Assembly (NCBI GenBank): GCA_002437735.1
Contig: DJRC01000085.1
Coordinates: 291-6,274, forward strand
Direction: 5' to 3'
DNA: 5,984 bases
From: Oscillospiraceae bacterium UBA6370
Lineage (GTDB): Bacteria; Bacillota; Clostridia; Oscillospirales; Oscillospiraceae
Shown here: in pieces, positions 1 through 5,984 of the stretch
How positions within the stretch are numbered: the stretch's first letter is position 1
How the letters are laid out: every line of letters starts with the position of its first letter
Made by a program: the position numbers and the translations under genes
The notes under the pieces: model-generated
The model's input: the letters and a program-made list of their open reading frames with translations, nothing else
The model's database searches: none
Told to the model about the DNA's origin: nothing

Positions 1-242
1 ACCTCGCAGGCTCCGCCGCCGGGCAGTCGGCGTCCCAGCAATCGCGCCGGCAGGACGCGAGAGTTATTCAGGATCAAGCAGTCGCCGGGCCGCAGAAAGT
101 CCGACAGCTCGTAAAAATGGTGGTGCGACCACTCCCCCGTCGCCTTATCGAGGCACAGCAGGCGCGACTCGTCGCGTTTTTCCAGCGGCGTCTGCGCGAT
201 CAGCTCCGGCGGGAGGTCGTAGTAAAAATCACTTGTTTTCAT
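1..242 (-). CDS. queA: QueA, S-adenosylmethionine:tRNA ribosyltransferase-isomerase (5' part only)
   Basis: Partial gene: about 80 N-terminal residues are visible and the rest lies beyond the left edge. QueA transfers and isomerises the ribosyl moiety of S-adenosylmethionine onto 7-aminomethyl-7-deazaguanine at the tRNA wobble position, giving epoxyqueuosine; it is cytosolic. The translated start, [20 protein letters not shown], is the characteristic QueA N-terminus. It is followed by EKRDESRLL, a [15 protein letters not shown] stretch and the family motif [11 protein letters not shown]. The ATG at 240-242 is preceded by a weak Shine-Dalgarno (GGAAAG, 7 bases away) that sits just before the end of the upstream SpoIID-like gene. 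The gap between the two genes is only 16 bases with no terminator, so co-transcription is likely. In many clostridia queA is followed by tgt, but that cannot be seen here. Confidence 0.95.
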   Translation of the reverse strand, partial: MKTSDFYYDLPPELIAQTPLEKRDESRLLCLDKATGEWSHHHFYELSDFLRPGDCLILNNSRVLPARLLGRRLPGGGACE

Positions 243-258
243 CTTGCTTCTTTCCGCA

Positions 259-1935
259 TCAGCTCAGCGTGATGCCCGTGTAGTAGAAATTCAGAATGTC
301 GCGGTAGGTATAGCCCTGCTCCGCCATGGCAAACGCGCCCCACTGGCTCATGCCGACGTTGTGGCCCCAGCCCGAGCCGGAGAAGGTGAAGGTGTTGCTC
401 GTGTTCGCACTCTCGCGCTCGAGCGACTGCACGCCGCCCGCGGTGATGACGTAGGTATCCTTCGCGCCGGCATTGTTCGGTGCGACCGTGCCGTCGCCGT
501 CGATCACATACAGCCCGCCCGTACCGGTCACCGAGCTCTGCGCGTCGTTGACATAGTAGGTGCTCGCGTCGCCGCCGGTGACGGTGTAGCGCATACTGCG
601 CACGTTGATGTGGTCGTACACGCCGTTGAGCAGCGTGCGGCACTTCTCGCGCCGCGCGGTGTAGCTGCCCCTGGTCCCCTCATAGGTGATGGCAATGACG
701 TTGCCCGTGTCGCTGTACTCGGAAACGTAGACGTTCTGCACCTGCCCGATGTCGGTATCGGCCTCGGACTTGAGCGCCTCGCGCAGCTCGTCGCCGGTCG
801 CGGTGAACGACCAGTAGTAGCGGGAGAAGCGCCACGCGACGCTCGCCTCGTAAGGGTCGAGCTTGCCCTGCAGATACGGCACCTCGCTGCCCCAGACGTT
901 CTTGCAGCTCTCGCTCGCGCCGCCGTTGCAGGAGTAGTAGACCGCGTTGGTCACTAACTCGCCGTTGTAGTAGAGATAGACGCCGCGCGTCTCCTCCGCC
1001 GCCGCGTCGGAGCGTTCATTGGAGAGCGCCGCGCCGCGATATGCCTGACAGTCTGTTGTTGAGCAGACGTCAAAGCCCGCGCTGCGGTGGCGTGTCTGAG
1101 CGGCGGCATAGGTGCGTGCGCAGACCGTCTGCGCCTTGAGCGCCTCGAGCGGCCAGTCGTTTGACATTTCCGCCGCAATGACGCACTTGACGTAATCCTC
1201 GATATCCAGCACGTTGATGACGCTGATGTAGCCGCCGGTCGTGCGCTGGTATTCAAAGCCGCCGTAATAGCGATAGCCGGAGAACCATGTCACCGTCTTC
1301 TCCCCGCTCACCGAGCGCGGGCGGACGCCGAGGCTGCGGAGACCCGAGCAGTCGAACTCAAAAAGAACGCTGTCCGTATCCGTGACCGACACGACCACGC
1401 CGGTGCTGCTCGGCGTTACGATCTGCGCGCCGTAGGCCAGCACGTCCGTTTCCGACAGCACGCGCGCGGACTCATCGTAGCTCGCGTGGTTGCCGATGCG
1501 CACATGATACTCCCCGTCGATGTAGGCGACGAAGCCCTTCGGGTAGCTCTGCGCCACCGCAAGCGCTTCCTCGTAGCTGCCGAACGCCGTAAGCAGCTCG
1601 ATATGGTAGGCACCGAGGATGGTGGAGTAATTCGTCGGCCGCGTCTCATAGCACACGCCGCCGGAAACGTAGGCGTTGCTGTCCACTGTAACGGTGATCT
1701 TCTGCTCGTCCGTCACGGCGAGCGGAACGAAGCTGCGGTCGGCGTCGTAATAGCCGAACTCGTAGCCGGAGCCGCTGAGCGTATCGTTATAGTTTTGCAG
1801 CCGCGCCGTAAAAAGAGCGTTCGTGCCGTATTTTAAGCCGACCTTGAGCATAGTATTCTCTGTGGCCTGCGCACTGACGCACAGCGTGAGCGCAAGAAGC
1901 ATACTCAAGATGATCGTGTTCCGGAATCGTTTCAT
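259..1935 (-). CDS. Secreted SpoIID/LytB-domain protein, probable peptidoglycan lytic enzyme
   Basis: 558 residues. Residues 1-24 form a signal peptide (MKRFRN, then a hydrophobic run ending SAQA). Residues about 108-165 resemble a SPOR peptidoglycan-binding fold ([19 protein letters not shown] ... [14 protein letters not shown]). The SpoIID/LytB domain spans about 225-450. It contains the signature [19 protein letters not shown], where E256 aligns with the catalytic glutamate of SpoIID lytic transglycosylases. It also has the C291/C296 pair in CSTTDCQAY, comparable to metal-ligand cysteines reported for clostridial SpoIID (from memory), and [15 protein letters not shown] at 335-349. The C-terminus has the family-typical [15 protein letters not shown] (520-534). 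SpoIID enzymes cleave denuded glycan strands during engulfment; this protein is much longer than the roughly 340-residue B. subtilis SpoIID, so it may be a paralogue with another wall-remodelling role. The start is supported by GGAGGA 5 bases upstream. It is followed at 16 bases by queA. Confidence 0.9.
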   Translation of the reverse strand: MKRFRNTIILSMLLALTLCVSAQATENTMLKVGLKYGTNALFTARLQNYNDTLSGSGYEFGYYDADRSFVPLAVTDEQKITVTVDSNAYVSGGVCYETRPTNYSTILGAYHIELLTAFGSYEEALAVAQSYPKGFVAYIDGEYHVRIGNHASYDESARVLSETDVLAYGAQIVTPSSTGVVVSVTDTDSVLFEFDCSGLRSLGVRPRSVSGEKTVTWFSGYRYYGGFEYQRTTGGYISVINVLDIEDYVKCVIAAEMSNDWPLEALKAQTVCARTYAAAQTRHRSAGFDVCSTTDCQAYRGAALSNERSDAAAEETRGVYLYYNGELVTNAVYYSCNGGASESCKNVWGSEVPYLQGKLDPYEASVAWRFSRYYWSFTATGDELREALKSEADTDIGQVQNVYVSEYSDTGNVIAITYEGTRGSYTARREKCRTLLNGVYDHINVRSMRYTVTGGDASTYYVNDAQSSVTGTGGLYVIDGDGTVAPNNAGAKDTYVITAGGVQSLERESANTSNTFTFSGSGWGHNVGMSQWGAFAMAEQGYTYRDILNFYYTGITLS

Positions 1936-1973
1936 AGGGGTCCTCCATTGGCCGCATTTCCCTGCGTTTCTAC

Positions 1974-2002
1974 ATTATAGGATAAAATGCGCAAGGATTC
2001 AA
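1974..2002 (-). promoter_or_regulatory. Housekeeping (sigma-A type) promoter of the SpoIID-like gene and queA
   Basis: Read on the minus strand there is a -35 box TTGAAT (1997-2002), a 17-base spacer, and a perfect -10 box TATAAT (1974-1979). Transcription would start near 1967, giving a leader of roughly 30 bases that ends in the GGAGGA site at 1941-1946. The box quality and spacing are close to ideal, and the position directly upstream of a start codon fits. It does not look like a sporulation sigma-E promoter. Confidence 0.85.
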
Positions 2003-2054
2003 GGAAAACCGTTCTTTTTCTCCCGGCAATATTTTCCACGCTGCTATCAAAAAA

Positions 2055-2062
2055 GAGAGGAG
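2055..2062 (+). promoter_or_regulatory. Ribosome binding site that sets the dapA start
   Basis: GAGAGGAG lies 8 bases upstream of the ATG at 2071. The frame is open back to an ATG at 1987, but the added 28 residues have no good binding site and no homology to DapA. The Shine-Dalgarno therefore decides for 2071. I see no convincing plus-strand promoter in the 135 bases between the divergent genes: a TAAAAT at 1983-1988 has no -35 partner at proper spacing. Confidence 0.85.
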
Positions 2063-2070
2063 CTTCCATC

Positions 2071-2973
2071 ATGTCCCAACCCTTGTTTCGCGGCTCCGGC
2101 GTTGCGCTCGCGACGCCAATGACGCCCGACGGCGTCGACTTCCCCGCCCTCGAGCGGCTGATCGAATGGCATATCGCCTCCGGCACCGACGCGCTCATCC
2201 TCTGCGCGACGACCGGTGAGGGCGCGACGCTGACCTATGCCGAACGCGCCGAAATCATCGAGCGGTCCGTCCGGCAGGTGAACGGGCACATCCCTGTCAT
2301 CGTCGGCACCGGCTCGAACAACACCGCCTCCGCCGCCGCGCTCTCGCGCGAGGCCTGCGCAGCGGGCGCGGACGGCGTTCTGGTCGTCACACCCTACTAC
2401 AACAAGGCGACGCAGCGAGGGCTCGTGCGTCACTTTACCGCCGTTGCCGACGCCATCGATTGCCCGCTCATCGTCTACAACGTCCCCTCCCGCACCGGCG
2501 TGTGCTGCACCGCCGAGACCTACGCCGCACTCGCGCAGCACCCGAATATCGTCGGCGTCAAGGAGGCCTCCGGCAGCTTCGCCCTGATCCAGGAGACCCT
2601 TAATCTCTGCGGCGACAGCTTCTCCGTCTGGTCGGGCAACGACGAGGACACCGCCGCCGTCTGCGCCCTCGGCGGCGCGGGTGTGATCTCCGTCGCGGCA
2701 AACATCATACCGCGTGAAATGCACAGGCTGGTGGAGTTGTGTCTTGATGACCGCATATTGGAGGCAGGACGTGAACAGCTTCGCCTTGCTCCGCTCATTC
2801 GAGCGCTTTTCTGTGAGGTCAACCCCATTCCGGTCAAGACCGCGATGGCGCGCATGGGTCTGTGCAGCGATCTTCTCCGCCTGCCGCTGTGCGAAATGAG
2901 CGAAGAAAACCGCGCACGGCTCTTCGCCGCGATGGACGCCTGCGGCGTGAGCGCACGAAAAAAGGACGGCTGA
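2071..2973 (+). CDS. dapA: DapA, 4-hydroxy-tetrahydrodipicolinate synthase
   Basis: 300 residues, the normal family length. The enzyme condenses pyruvate with aspartate semialdehyde, the first committed step to diaminopimelate, lysine and spore dipicolinate; it is cytosolic and usually tetrameric. The TIM-barrel motifs are all present: ATTGEGATL (T47, T48), TPYYNKATQRGL (Y110), YNVPSRTG (Y136, R141), GVKEASG with the Schiff-base lysine K164, GGAGVISVAANIIP, and NPIPVKTA at 251-258. These align with E. coli DapA at a constant offset of +3 (K161, Y133, Y107, T44, R138). With that offset the E. coli lysine-inhibition residues S48, H53, H56 and E84 are G51, Y56, R59 and S87 here, so lysine feedback is probably weak or absent (inference). 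The gene stands alone, divergent from the SpoIID-like gene and convergent with ispF. Its stop codon lies in the loop of the downstream terminator. Confidence 0.96.
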   Translation: MSQPLFRGSGVALATPMTPDGVDFPALERLIEWHIASGTDALILCATTGEGATLTYAERAEIIERSVRQVNGHIPVIVGTGSNNTASAAALSREACAAGADGVLVVTPYYNKATQRGLVRHFTAVADAIDCPLIVYNVPSRTGVCCTAETYAALAQHPNIVGVKEASGSFALIQETLNLCGDSFSVWSGNDEDTAAVCALGGAGVISVAANIIPREMHRLVELCLDDRILEAGREQLRLAPLIRALFCEVNPIPVKTAMARMGLCSDLLRLPLCEMSEENRARLFAAMDACGVSARKKDG

Positions 2974-2985
2974 GCCGTCCTTTTT
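2959..2985. terminator. Bidirectional rho-independent terminator shared by dapA and carD-ispD-ispF
   Basis: A perfect 12-bp inverted repeat (2959-2970 with 2974-2985; GC core GGACGGC/GCCGTCC, outer five A:T pairs) surrounds a 3-base loop. The plus-strand read continues into TTTTTCTATTTTATTTT and the minus-strand read ends in six U residues, so both directions have a U-tract. The dapA TGA (2971-2973) is the loop itself. The ispF TAG (2986-2988) abuts the stem on the other side, so the two convergent genes are separated by only 12 bases. Confidence 0.9.
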
Positions 2986-3471
2986 CTATTTTATTTTCTC
3001 AAGCAGCACAACCGCGTGCGCCGCAATGCCAAGCCCCTCTCCGGTAAAGCCGAGTCCCTCCTCAGTCGTCGCCTTGACGCTGACGCGGGAAGCGTCAAGC
3101 GCAAGCGCGCGGGCGAGATTTTCCCGCATCCGCTCGCGGTAGGGCGCGAGCTTCGGAGCCTGCGCCAAGACCGTCGCATCAAGGTTGACGACAGCATATC
3201 CCGTCTGGCGCAGCCGCTCCGCCACACGCTCGAGCAGCAATATGCTCGAGATCCCGGCATAGGCCGCGTCCGTATCGGGAAAGAGCTTGCCGATATCGCC
3301 CAGCGCCGCTGCGCCGAGCAGAGCGTCCATGACCGCGTGCGTCAGCACGTCGGCGTCGCTGTGGCCGAGCAGGCCCTTTTCATACGGCACCTCCACGCCG
3401 CCGAGGATGAGCTTTCGCCCCTCCGTCAGGCGATGGACATCATAGCCGTGTCCGATGCGCAGGCCTGTCAT
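2986..3471 (-). CDS. ispF: IspF, 2-C-methyl-D-erythritol 2,4-cyclodiphosphate synthase
   Basis: 161 residues, typical length. It cyclises 4-diphosphocytidyl-methylerythritol 2-phosphate to MEcPP with loss of CMP, in the MEP route to isopentenyl diphosphate; the enzyme is a cytosolic trimer. Recognisable motifs are GHGYDVHRL (metal ligands D11, H13), [13 protein letters not shown] (H37; metal ligand H45), [10 protein letters not shown] (59-68), and [17 protein letters not shown] near the C-terminus. All expected metal ligands are present. The start overlaps the ispD stop in an ATGA (3468-3471), and a GGGAGG site lies 7 bases upstream inside ispD, so translation is probably coupled. It is the last gene of the operon. 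Confidence 0.97.
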   Translation of the reverse strand: MTGLRIGHGYDVHRLTEGRKLILGGVEVPYEKGLLGHSDADVLTHAVMDALLGAAALGDIGKLFPDTDAAYAGISSILLLERVAERLRQTGYAVVNLDATVLAQAPKLAPYRERMRENLARALALDASRVSVKATTEEGLGFTGEGLGIAAHAVVLLEKIK

Positions 3472-4217
3472 TCCGTCGCCTCCCGTTCCTCACGCCGGCG
3501 CAGGATCATCTCCGCGACGATCAGGTCGAGCGGTGTGGTGATCTTGATGTTTTCCTCATCGCCATCTGTCAAGTAAACCGCCTTGCCAAGGCGCTCTACC
3601 GCAGAACAATCGTCCGTCAGCGCCGCACGAGCTGTCAGCGCGGATTGCAGCGCTGCTTTCAGAAGTCCGGCGTCAAAAACCTGCGGTGTCTGCACGGCAA
3701 AAAGCGCGGAACGATCCGGCGTTTCTATCACGCGGCGATCCCGCGCGATCTTGATGGTGTCATGCACCGGCACAGCCGGCGCTGCTGCCGCACACATCGA
3801 TGCGCGCAGCACCACGGCATCAAACAGCTTCGGCGTCACGAGCGGACGCGCTCCGTCTTGAACCGCCAGCAGCTTCGCGTCGGCTCTCGCCTCCAACGCC
3901 GCGCGCAGCACGGATTCCTCTCTTGTCGCGCCGCCTACAACCACCTTGACCGGCTTGCGGATGCCGTAGGTCTTGCAGAGGTCCGCATAGGTCAGCAGAT
4001 CCTCCTCCCGCGCCGCGATCACGATCTCGTCCACGCTCTGCGCCGCATCGACCGCGCGCAGCGTGCGTGCCAGCACCGGCACCCCGTCCAGCGGCAGCAG
4101 GAGCTTATTTTCGCCGCCCATCCGCTGCGAGCTGCCCGCCGCGGCAAGGATCGCCGTGCAGGTCGGGCGAACGGCGGAAACACCTTTGCCCAGTAGCCTC
4201 CCAAGCAGCTTTTTCAT
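3468..4217 (-). CDS. ispD: IspD, 2-C-methyl-D-erythritol 4-phosphate cytidylyltransferase
   Basis: 249 residues. It transfers CMP from CTP to methylerythritol 4-phosphate, one of the steps before IspF. The nucleotide-binding loop [19 protein letters not shown] (25-43) holds R32 and K38, the equivalents of the catalytic Arg/Lys of E. coli IspD. It is followed by [10 protein letters not shown] (95-104), VQDGARPLV (119-127), AVQTPQVF (174-181) and [11 protein letters not shown] with K225, the counterpart of E. coli K213/K215. Two features are uncommon. About 15 basic residues ([12 protein letters not shown]...) precede the usual N-terminus. In VPVHDTIK (149-156), H152 occupies a position that is Arg in E. 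coli and Lys in B. subtilis. The start is firm: GGAGGA lies 6 bases upstream within the end of carD, and the ATG overlaps the carD TGA as ATGA. Confidence 0.96.
   Translation of the reverse strand: MKKLLGRLLGKGVSAVRPTCTAILAAAGSSQRMGGENKLLLPLDGVPVLARTLRAVDAAQSVDEIVIAAREEDLLTYADLCKTYGIRKPVKVVVGGATREESVLRAALEARADAKLLAVQDGARPLVTPKLFDAVVLRASMCAAAAPAVPVHDTIKIARDRRVIETPDRSALFAVQTPQVFDAGLLKAALQSALTARAALTDDCSAVERLGKAVYLTDGDEENIKITTPLDLIVAEMILRRREEREATE
3479..3484 (-). promoter_or_regulatory. Ribosome binding site for ispF, inside the end of ispD
   Basis: GGGAGG on the minus strand, 7 bases before the ispF ATG, is embedded in the last codons of ispD. It supports initiation at the ATGA overlap rather than at any internal start. 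Confidence 0.8.
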
Positions 4218-4705
4218 GCGCTCTCCTCCGCCATCATGGCCGCATTGACGCGCGCCTCCGCATCGGTATACTCAATATTTTCGGCCAGCACGATCTCCGA
4301 AAGCAGGATCTGTCTGGCGTTGTGCAGCATCTTGCGTTCACCGGTGGAGAGTCCGCGCTCGCCGTCGCGGTGCATCAGCGCCTTGATCACGCCCGCGACC
4401 TCCAAAAGGTCGCCGCTCTTGATGCGCTCCATATTCTCACGGTAGCGGTGGTTCCAGTTTGTCGTCATGTCCACGCTCAGCTTTGGGATCTCCGCGAGCA
4501 CGCGCTCAATCGTCTCCGCCGGCGAGACCGCACGGATCCCGATCATCTCGCTGTTCGCCGTCGGGATCTTAAGCGTTAGGCCGGAGACAGGCATCCGGAA
4601 CACATAAAACCGGACAAGGTCCCTGCCGATCTTCTCGTCCACGATGCTTTCGATCACACCGGCTCCGTGCATCGGATGCACGATCTTATCCCCTACGCAG
4701 AACAT
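4214..4705 (-). CDS. carD: CarD/CdnL-family RNA polymerase-binding regulator
   Basis: 163 residues, normal for CarD. In mycobacteria CarD binds the RNA polymerase beta subunit and stabilises the open promoter complex, influencing rRNA and housekeeping transcription. The N-terminal RNAP-interacting Tudor-like domain is about residues 1-60 (MFCVGDKIVHPMHGAGVIES, then a beta-rich stretch ending IGIRAV). The C-terminal helical DNA-binding domain contains NWNHRYRENMERIKSGD (83-99) and RDGERGLSTGERKMLHNARQ (113-132), which closely match the conserved CarD core; W84 corresponds to the tryptophan that contacts the upstream edge of the bubble. AGGAGG at 4714-4719 lies 8 bases upstream of the ATG. It heads an operon with ispD and ispF, a gene order also known in Mycobacterium. 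Its last codons supply the ispD ribosome binding site. Confidence 0.95.
   Translation of the reverse strand: MFCVGDKIVHPMHGAGVIESIVDEKIGRDLVRFYVFRMPVSGLTLKIPTANSEMIGIRAVSPAETIERVLAEIPKLSVDMTTNWNHRYRENMERIKSGDLLEVAGVIKALMHRDGERGLSTGERKMLHNARQILLSEIVLAENIEYTDAEARVNAAMMAEESA
4224..4229 (-). promoter_or_regulatory. Ribosome binding site for ispD, inside the end of carD
   Basis: GGAGGA on the minus strand, 6 bases before the ispD ATG, overlaps the GCG-GAG-GAG codons of the carD tail (Ala-Glu-Glu). It fixes the ispD start at 4217 and so confirms that the basic N-terminal extension is translated. Confidence 0.85.
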
Positions 4706-4781
4706 GGCGCCCGCCTCCTGTCAAAAAATTTCGTTCACACAACGCAGAAAACCGCAAAAGGGTCATTTCTCCTCTGTATAT

Positions 4782-4810
4782 AGTATAGCTCAAGTCCGAA
4801 TATTTTTCAA
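4782..4810 (-). promoter_or_regulatory. Strong housekeeping promoter of the carD-ispD-ispF operon
   Basis: On the minus strand there is a -35 box TTGAAA (4805-4810), a 17-base spacer and a -10 box TATACT (4782-4787). A run of seven A residues (complement of 4812-4818) just upstream of the -35, with a further T/A-rich patch near 4831-4838, resembles an UP element. The predicted start near 4775 gives a leader of about 70 bases ending in the AGGAGG site of carD. I see no riboswitch-like structure in that leader. Confidence 0.85.
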
Positions 4811-4864
4811 GTTTTTTTCTGCCTACTGCTCAAAAATTGCGCCCGATCCCATACCTACGGCAGG

Positions 4865-4895
4865 AAAAAGGACGGCCCTTTCGGGCCGCCCTTTT
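4865..4895 (-). terminator. Rho-independent terminator of the CoA-transferase gene
   Basis: The stem is 4866-4878 with 4883-4895. On the minus strand the pairing is continuous over 13 bp with one G-U pair, a GAAA tetraloop and a terminal run of five U residues. On the plus strand the same position would be an A-C mismatch, which supports the minus-strand direction. It lies 16 bases past the stop codon of the gene ending at 4912. Confidence 0.88.
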
Positions 4896-4911
4896 GTATC
4901 ATACAGCAGGC

Positions 4912-5984
4912 TTACTTGTTGCTTCTGCGCCAGATGTGCATCTTCTCCGCGTCGGCGATGAGCTGCTCGCGGAAGTCGGGATGCGCCACGGAGATCAGCG
5001 CCTCGGCGCGCTCCCATGTGGACAGGCCCTTGAGGTTGACCATGCCGTACTCGGTGACGATATAGTGCGTGCAGGAGCGCGGATCGGTGCAGATGGAGCC
5101 GGGCGTCAGCGTGGGAACGATGCGGCTCTTGACCGTGCCGTCCTTGCCGGTGACGGTCGAGGACATGCAGATGAAGCTCTTGCCGCCCTTGGAAAGATAT
5201 GCACCCATGGCGAAGTCAAGCTGGCCGCCCGTGCCGGAGATGTGCTTGATGCCGGCGGATTCGGCGTTGACTTGACCGAATAGATCGCAGTCGATGGCAT
5301 TGTTGATGGAAATGAAGTTGTCAATCTGCGAGATGACATGAACATCGTTCGTGTAATCGACCGGCGCGCCCATGACGTCCGGGTTGCGGTCCATGTAATC
5401 ATAGAGCTTCTGCGTACCGGCGGCAAACGCGAAGACTTGACGGCCCTTGTCGAGCTGCTTGTGCTTGCCGGTGATCTTGCCGGCCATCGCCATATCCACA
5501 AAGCCGTCCACATACATCTCGGTGTGAACGGAGAGGTCCTTGAGGTCGGACTGCGCGATCATCGAGCCGATGGTGTTCGGCATACCGCCGATGCCGAGCT
5601 GCAGGCAGGCGCCGTTCGGGATCTGCGGCACGACGAGGTTCGCCACCGCGGTGTCGACCTCGGTCGGTGCGCCGCCCGCGCCGAGCTGCGCCACGGGCGG
5701 GTTCTCGCCCTCAACGACCAGATCGACGTCAGCAATGTTGATCTCGCAGCCGTTCAGACCGTAGACCCACGGGAGATTCTCGTTGACCTCAACAATGACC
5801 GTCTTGGCGTTATCGAGCATATCCGCCAGATGCGAGCAGGCCAGCGCATAGCTGAAGTTGCCGTGCTTGTCCATCGGCGTGACCTGGATCATCGCCACGT
5901 CCACCTTGGCGTTGCCGTCGCGATAAAAGCGCGGCAGCTCGCTGTAGCGCATGGGAGAGAAATAGCCCATACCCTTGGCAATGA
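4912..5984 (-). CDS. Acetyl-CoA hydrolase/transferase family enzyme, probable butyryl-CoA:acetate CoA-transferase (5' end missing)
   Basis: The frame is open to the right edge, where IAK-G precedes the internal ATG at 5970. About 356 C-terminal residues are visible and roughly 90 N-terminal residues are missing compared with the usual 440-450. Numbering from the internal Met, the visible signatures are [26 protein letters not shown] (23-41), [12 protein letters not shown] (124-135, CoA-binding region), VHTEM with E151, [12 protein letters not shown] (229-240), the glycine loop SGTGGQLDF (245-253), [20 protein letters not shown] and a C-terminal WRRSNK. E151 corresponds to the glutamate that forms the CoA thioester in 4-hydroxybutyrate and butyrate CoA-transferases. 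These enzymes move CoA between acyl-CoA and acetate; in gut butyrate producers they perform the last step of butyrate formation. Substrate (butyryl, propionyl or 4-hydroxybutyryl) cannot be fixed from the sequence alone. It is followed by its own terminator, separate from the carD operon. Confidence 0.88.
   Translation of the reverse strand, partial: IAKGMGYFSPMRYSELPRFYRDGNAKVDVAMIQVTPMDKHGNFSYALACSHLADMLDNAKTVIVEVNENLPWVYGLNGCEINIADVDLVVEGENPPVAQLGAGGAPTEVDTAVANLVVPQIPNGACLQLGIGGMPNTIGSMIAQSDLKDLSVHTEMYVDGFVDMAMAGKITGKHKQLDKGRQVFAFAAGTQKLYDYMDRNPDVMGAPVDYTNDVHVISQIDNFISINNAIDCDLFGQVNAESAGIKHISGTGGQLDFAMGAYLSKGGKSFICMSSTVTGKDGTVKSRIVPTLTPGSICTDPRSCTHYIVTEYGMVNLKGLSTWERAEALISVAHPDFREQLIADAEKMHIWRRSNK

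Noticed and set aside
244..957. Long plus-strand open frame (237 codons) opposite the SpoIID-like gene
   Set aside because: It is antisense to a gene with clear domains and signal peptide. Its translation is rich in Ala, Arg, Val and His as expected of a GC-rich shadow frame, and it has no ribosome site.
1987..2070. Upstream ATG that would extend DapA by 28 residues
   Set aside because: There is no Shine-Dalgarno before 1987, the added residues are not DapA-like, and a good GAGAGGAG site precedes the ATG at 2071.
2047..2724. Minus-strand open frame (225 codons) opposite dapA
   Set aside because: It lies antisense to a fully conserved dapA, and its Gly/Asp/Arg/Val-rich translation shows no recognisable domain.
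4686..4766. Possible 26-codon leader peptide in the carD 5' leader (MTLLRFSALC...), overlapping the carD start
   Set aside because: Its GAGGAG site is only 2 bases from the ATG and almost at the predicted transcript start. There is no attenuator-like codon run and no alternative hairpins, so it is most likely chance.
4706..4775. Riboswitch or T-box in the carD leader
   Set aside because: The leader is only about 70 bases, lacks a terminator hairpin before carD, and shows no conserved T-box or aptamer motif.
4815..4860. Inverted CTGCC/GGCAG pair and imperfect GCCGTAGG/GCAGTAGG repeat upstream of the carD promoter
   Set aside because: The arms are only 5-8 bases and imperfect, and the spacing is wide. 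This is within chance expectation and not enough to call an operator.

Overview
The window looks like chromosomal DNA from a GC-rich, probably spore-forming and butyrate-producing member of the Clostridia. My best guess is an Oscillospiraceae-type gut anaerobe such as Oscillibacter, Flavonifractor or Intestinimonas relatives. The clues are a clostridial SpoIID/LytB protein next to queA, a CarD-IspD-IspF cluster, and a butyrate-type CoA-transferase in high-GC DNA. The genus assignment is inference.

Layout, left to right. (1) Positions 1-242, minus strand: the first 80 codons of queA (queuosine biosynthesis), cut by the window edge. (2) Positions 259-1935, minus strand: a secreted 558-residue SpoIID/LytB-domain protein just upstream of queA and apparently co-transcribed with it. 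It has a near-consensus housekeeping promoter (TTGAAT-17-TATAAT). (3) Positions 1936-2070: a short divergent intergenic region. (4) Positions 2071-2973, plus strand: dapA, a single-gene unit for lysine, diaminopimelate and dipicolinate synthesis. (5) Positions 2959-2985: a hairpin serving as terminator for both dapA and the convergent operon. (6) Positions 2986-4705, minus strand: the operon carD-ispD-ispF, in which both gene junctions are 4-base ATGA overlaps. It is driven by a strong housekeeping promoter (TTGAAA-17-TATACT) at 4782-4810. (7) Positions 4865-4895: the terminator of the last gene. (8) Positions 4912-5984, minus strand: the C-terminal part (about 356 residues) of an acetyl-CoA hydrolase/transferase-family enzyme, probably a butyryl-CoA:acetate CoA-transferase, whose 5' end lies outside the window.

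Functionally the window is core metabolism and housekeeping: cell-wall precursor supply (dapA), isoprenoid precursors for lipid carriers and quinones (ispD, ispF), global RNA polymerase modulation (CarD), tRNA modification (queA), peptidoglycan remodelling (SpoIID/LytB) and fermentative CoA transfer. I found no mobile element, CRISPR array, tRNA or rRNA, and no convincing undescribed system. The points worth a second look are regulatory architecture and substitutions at known functional residues.
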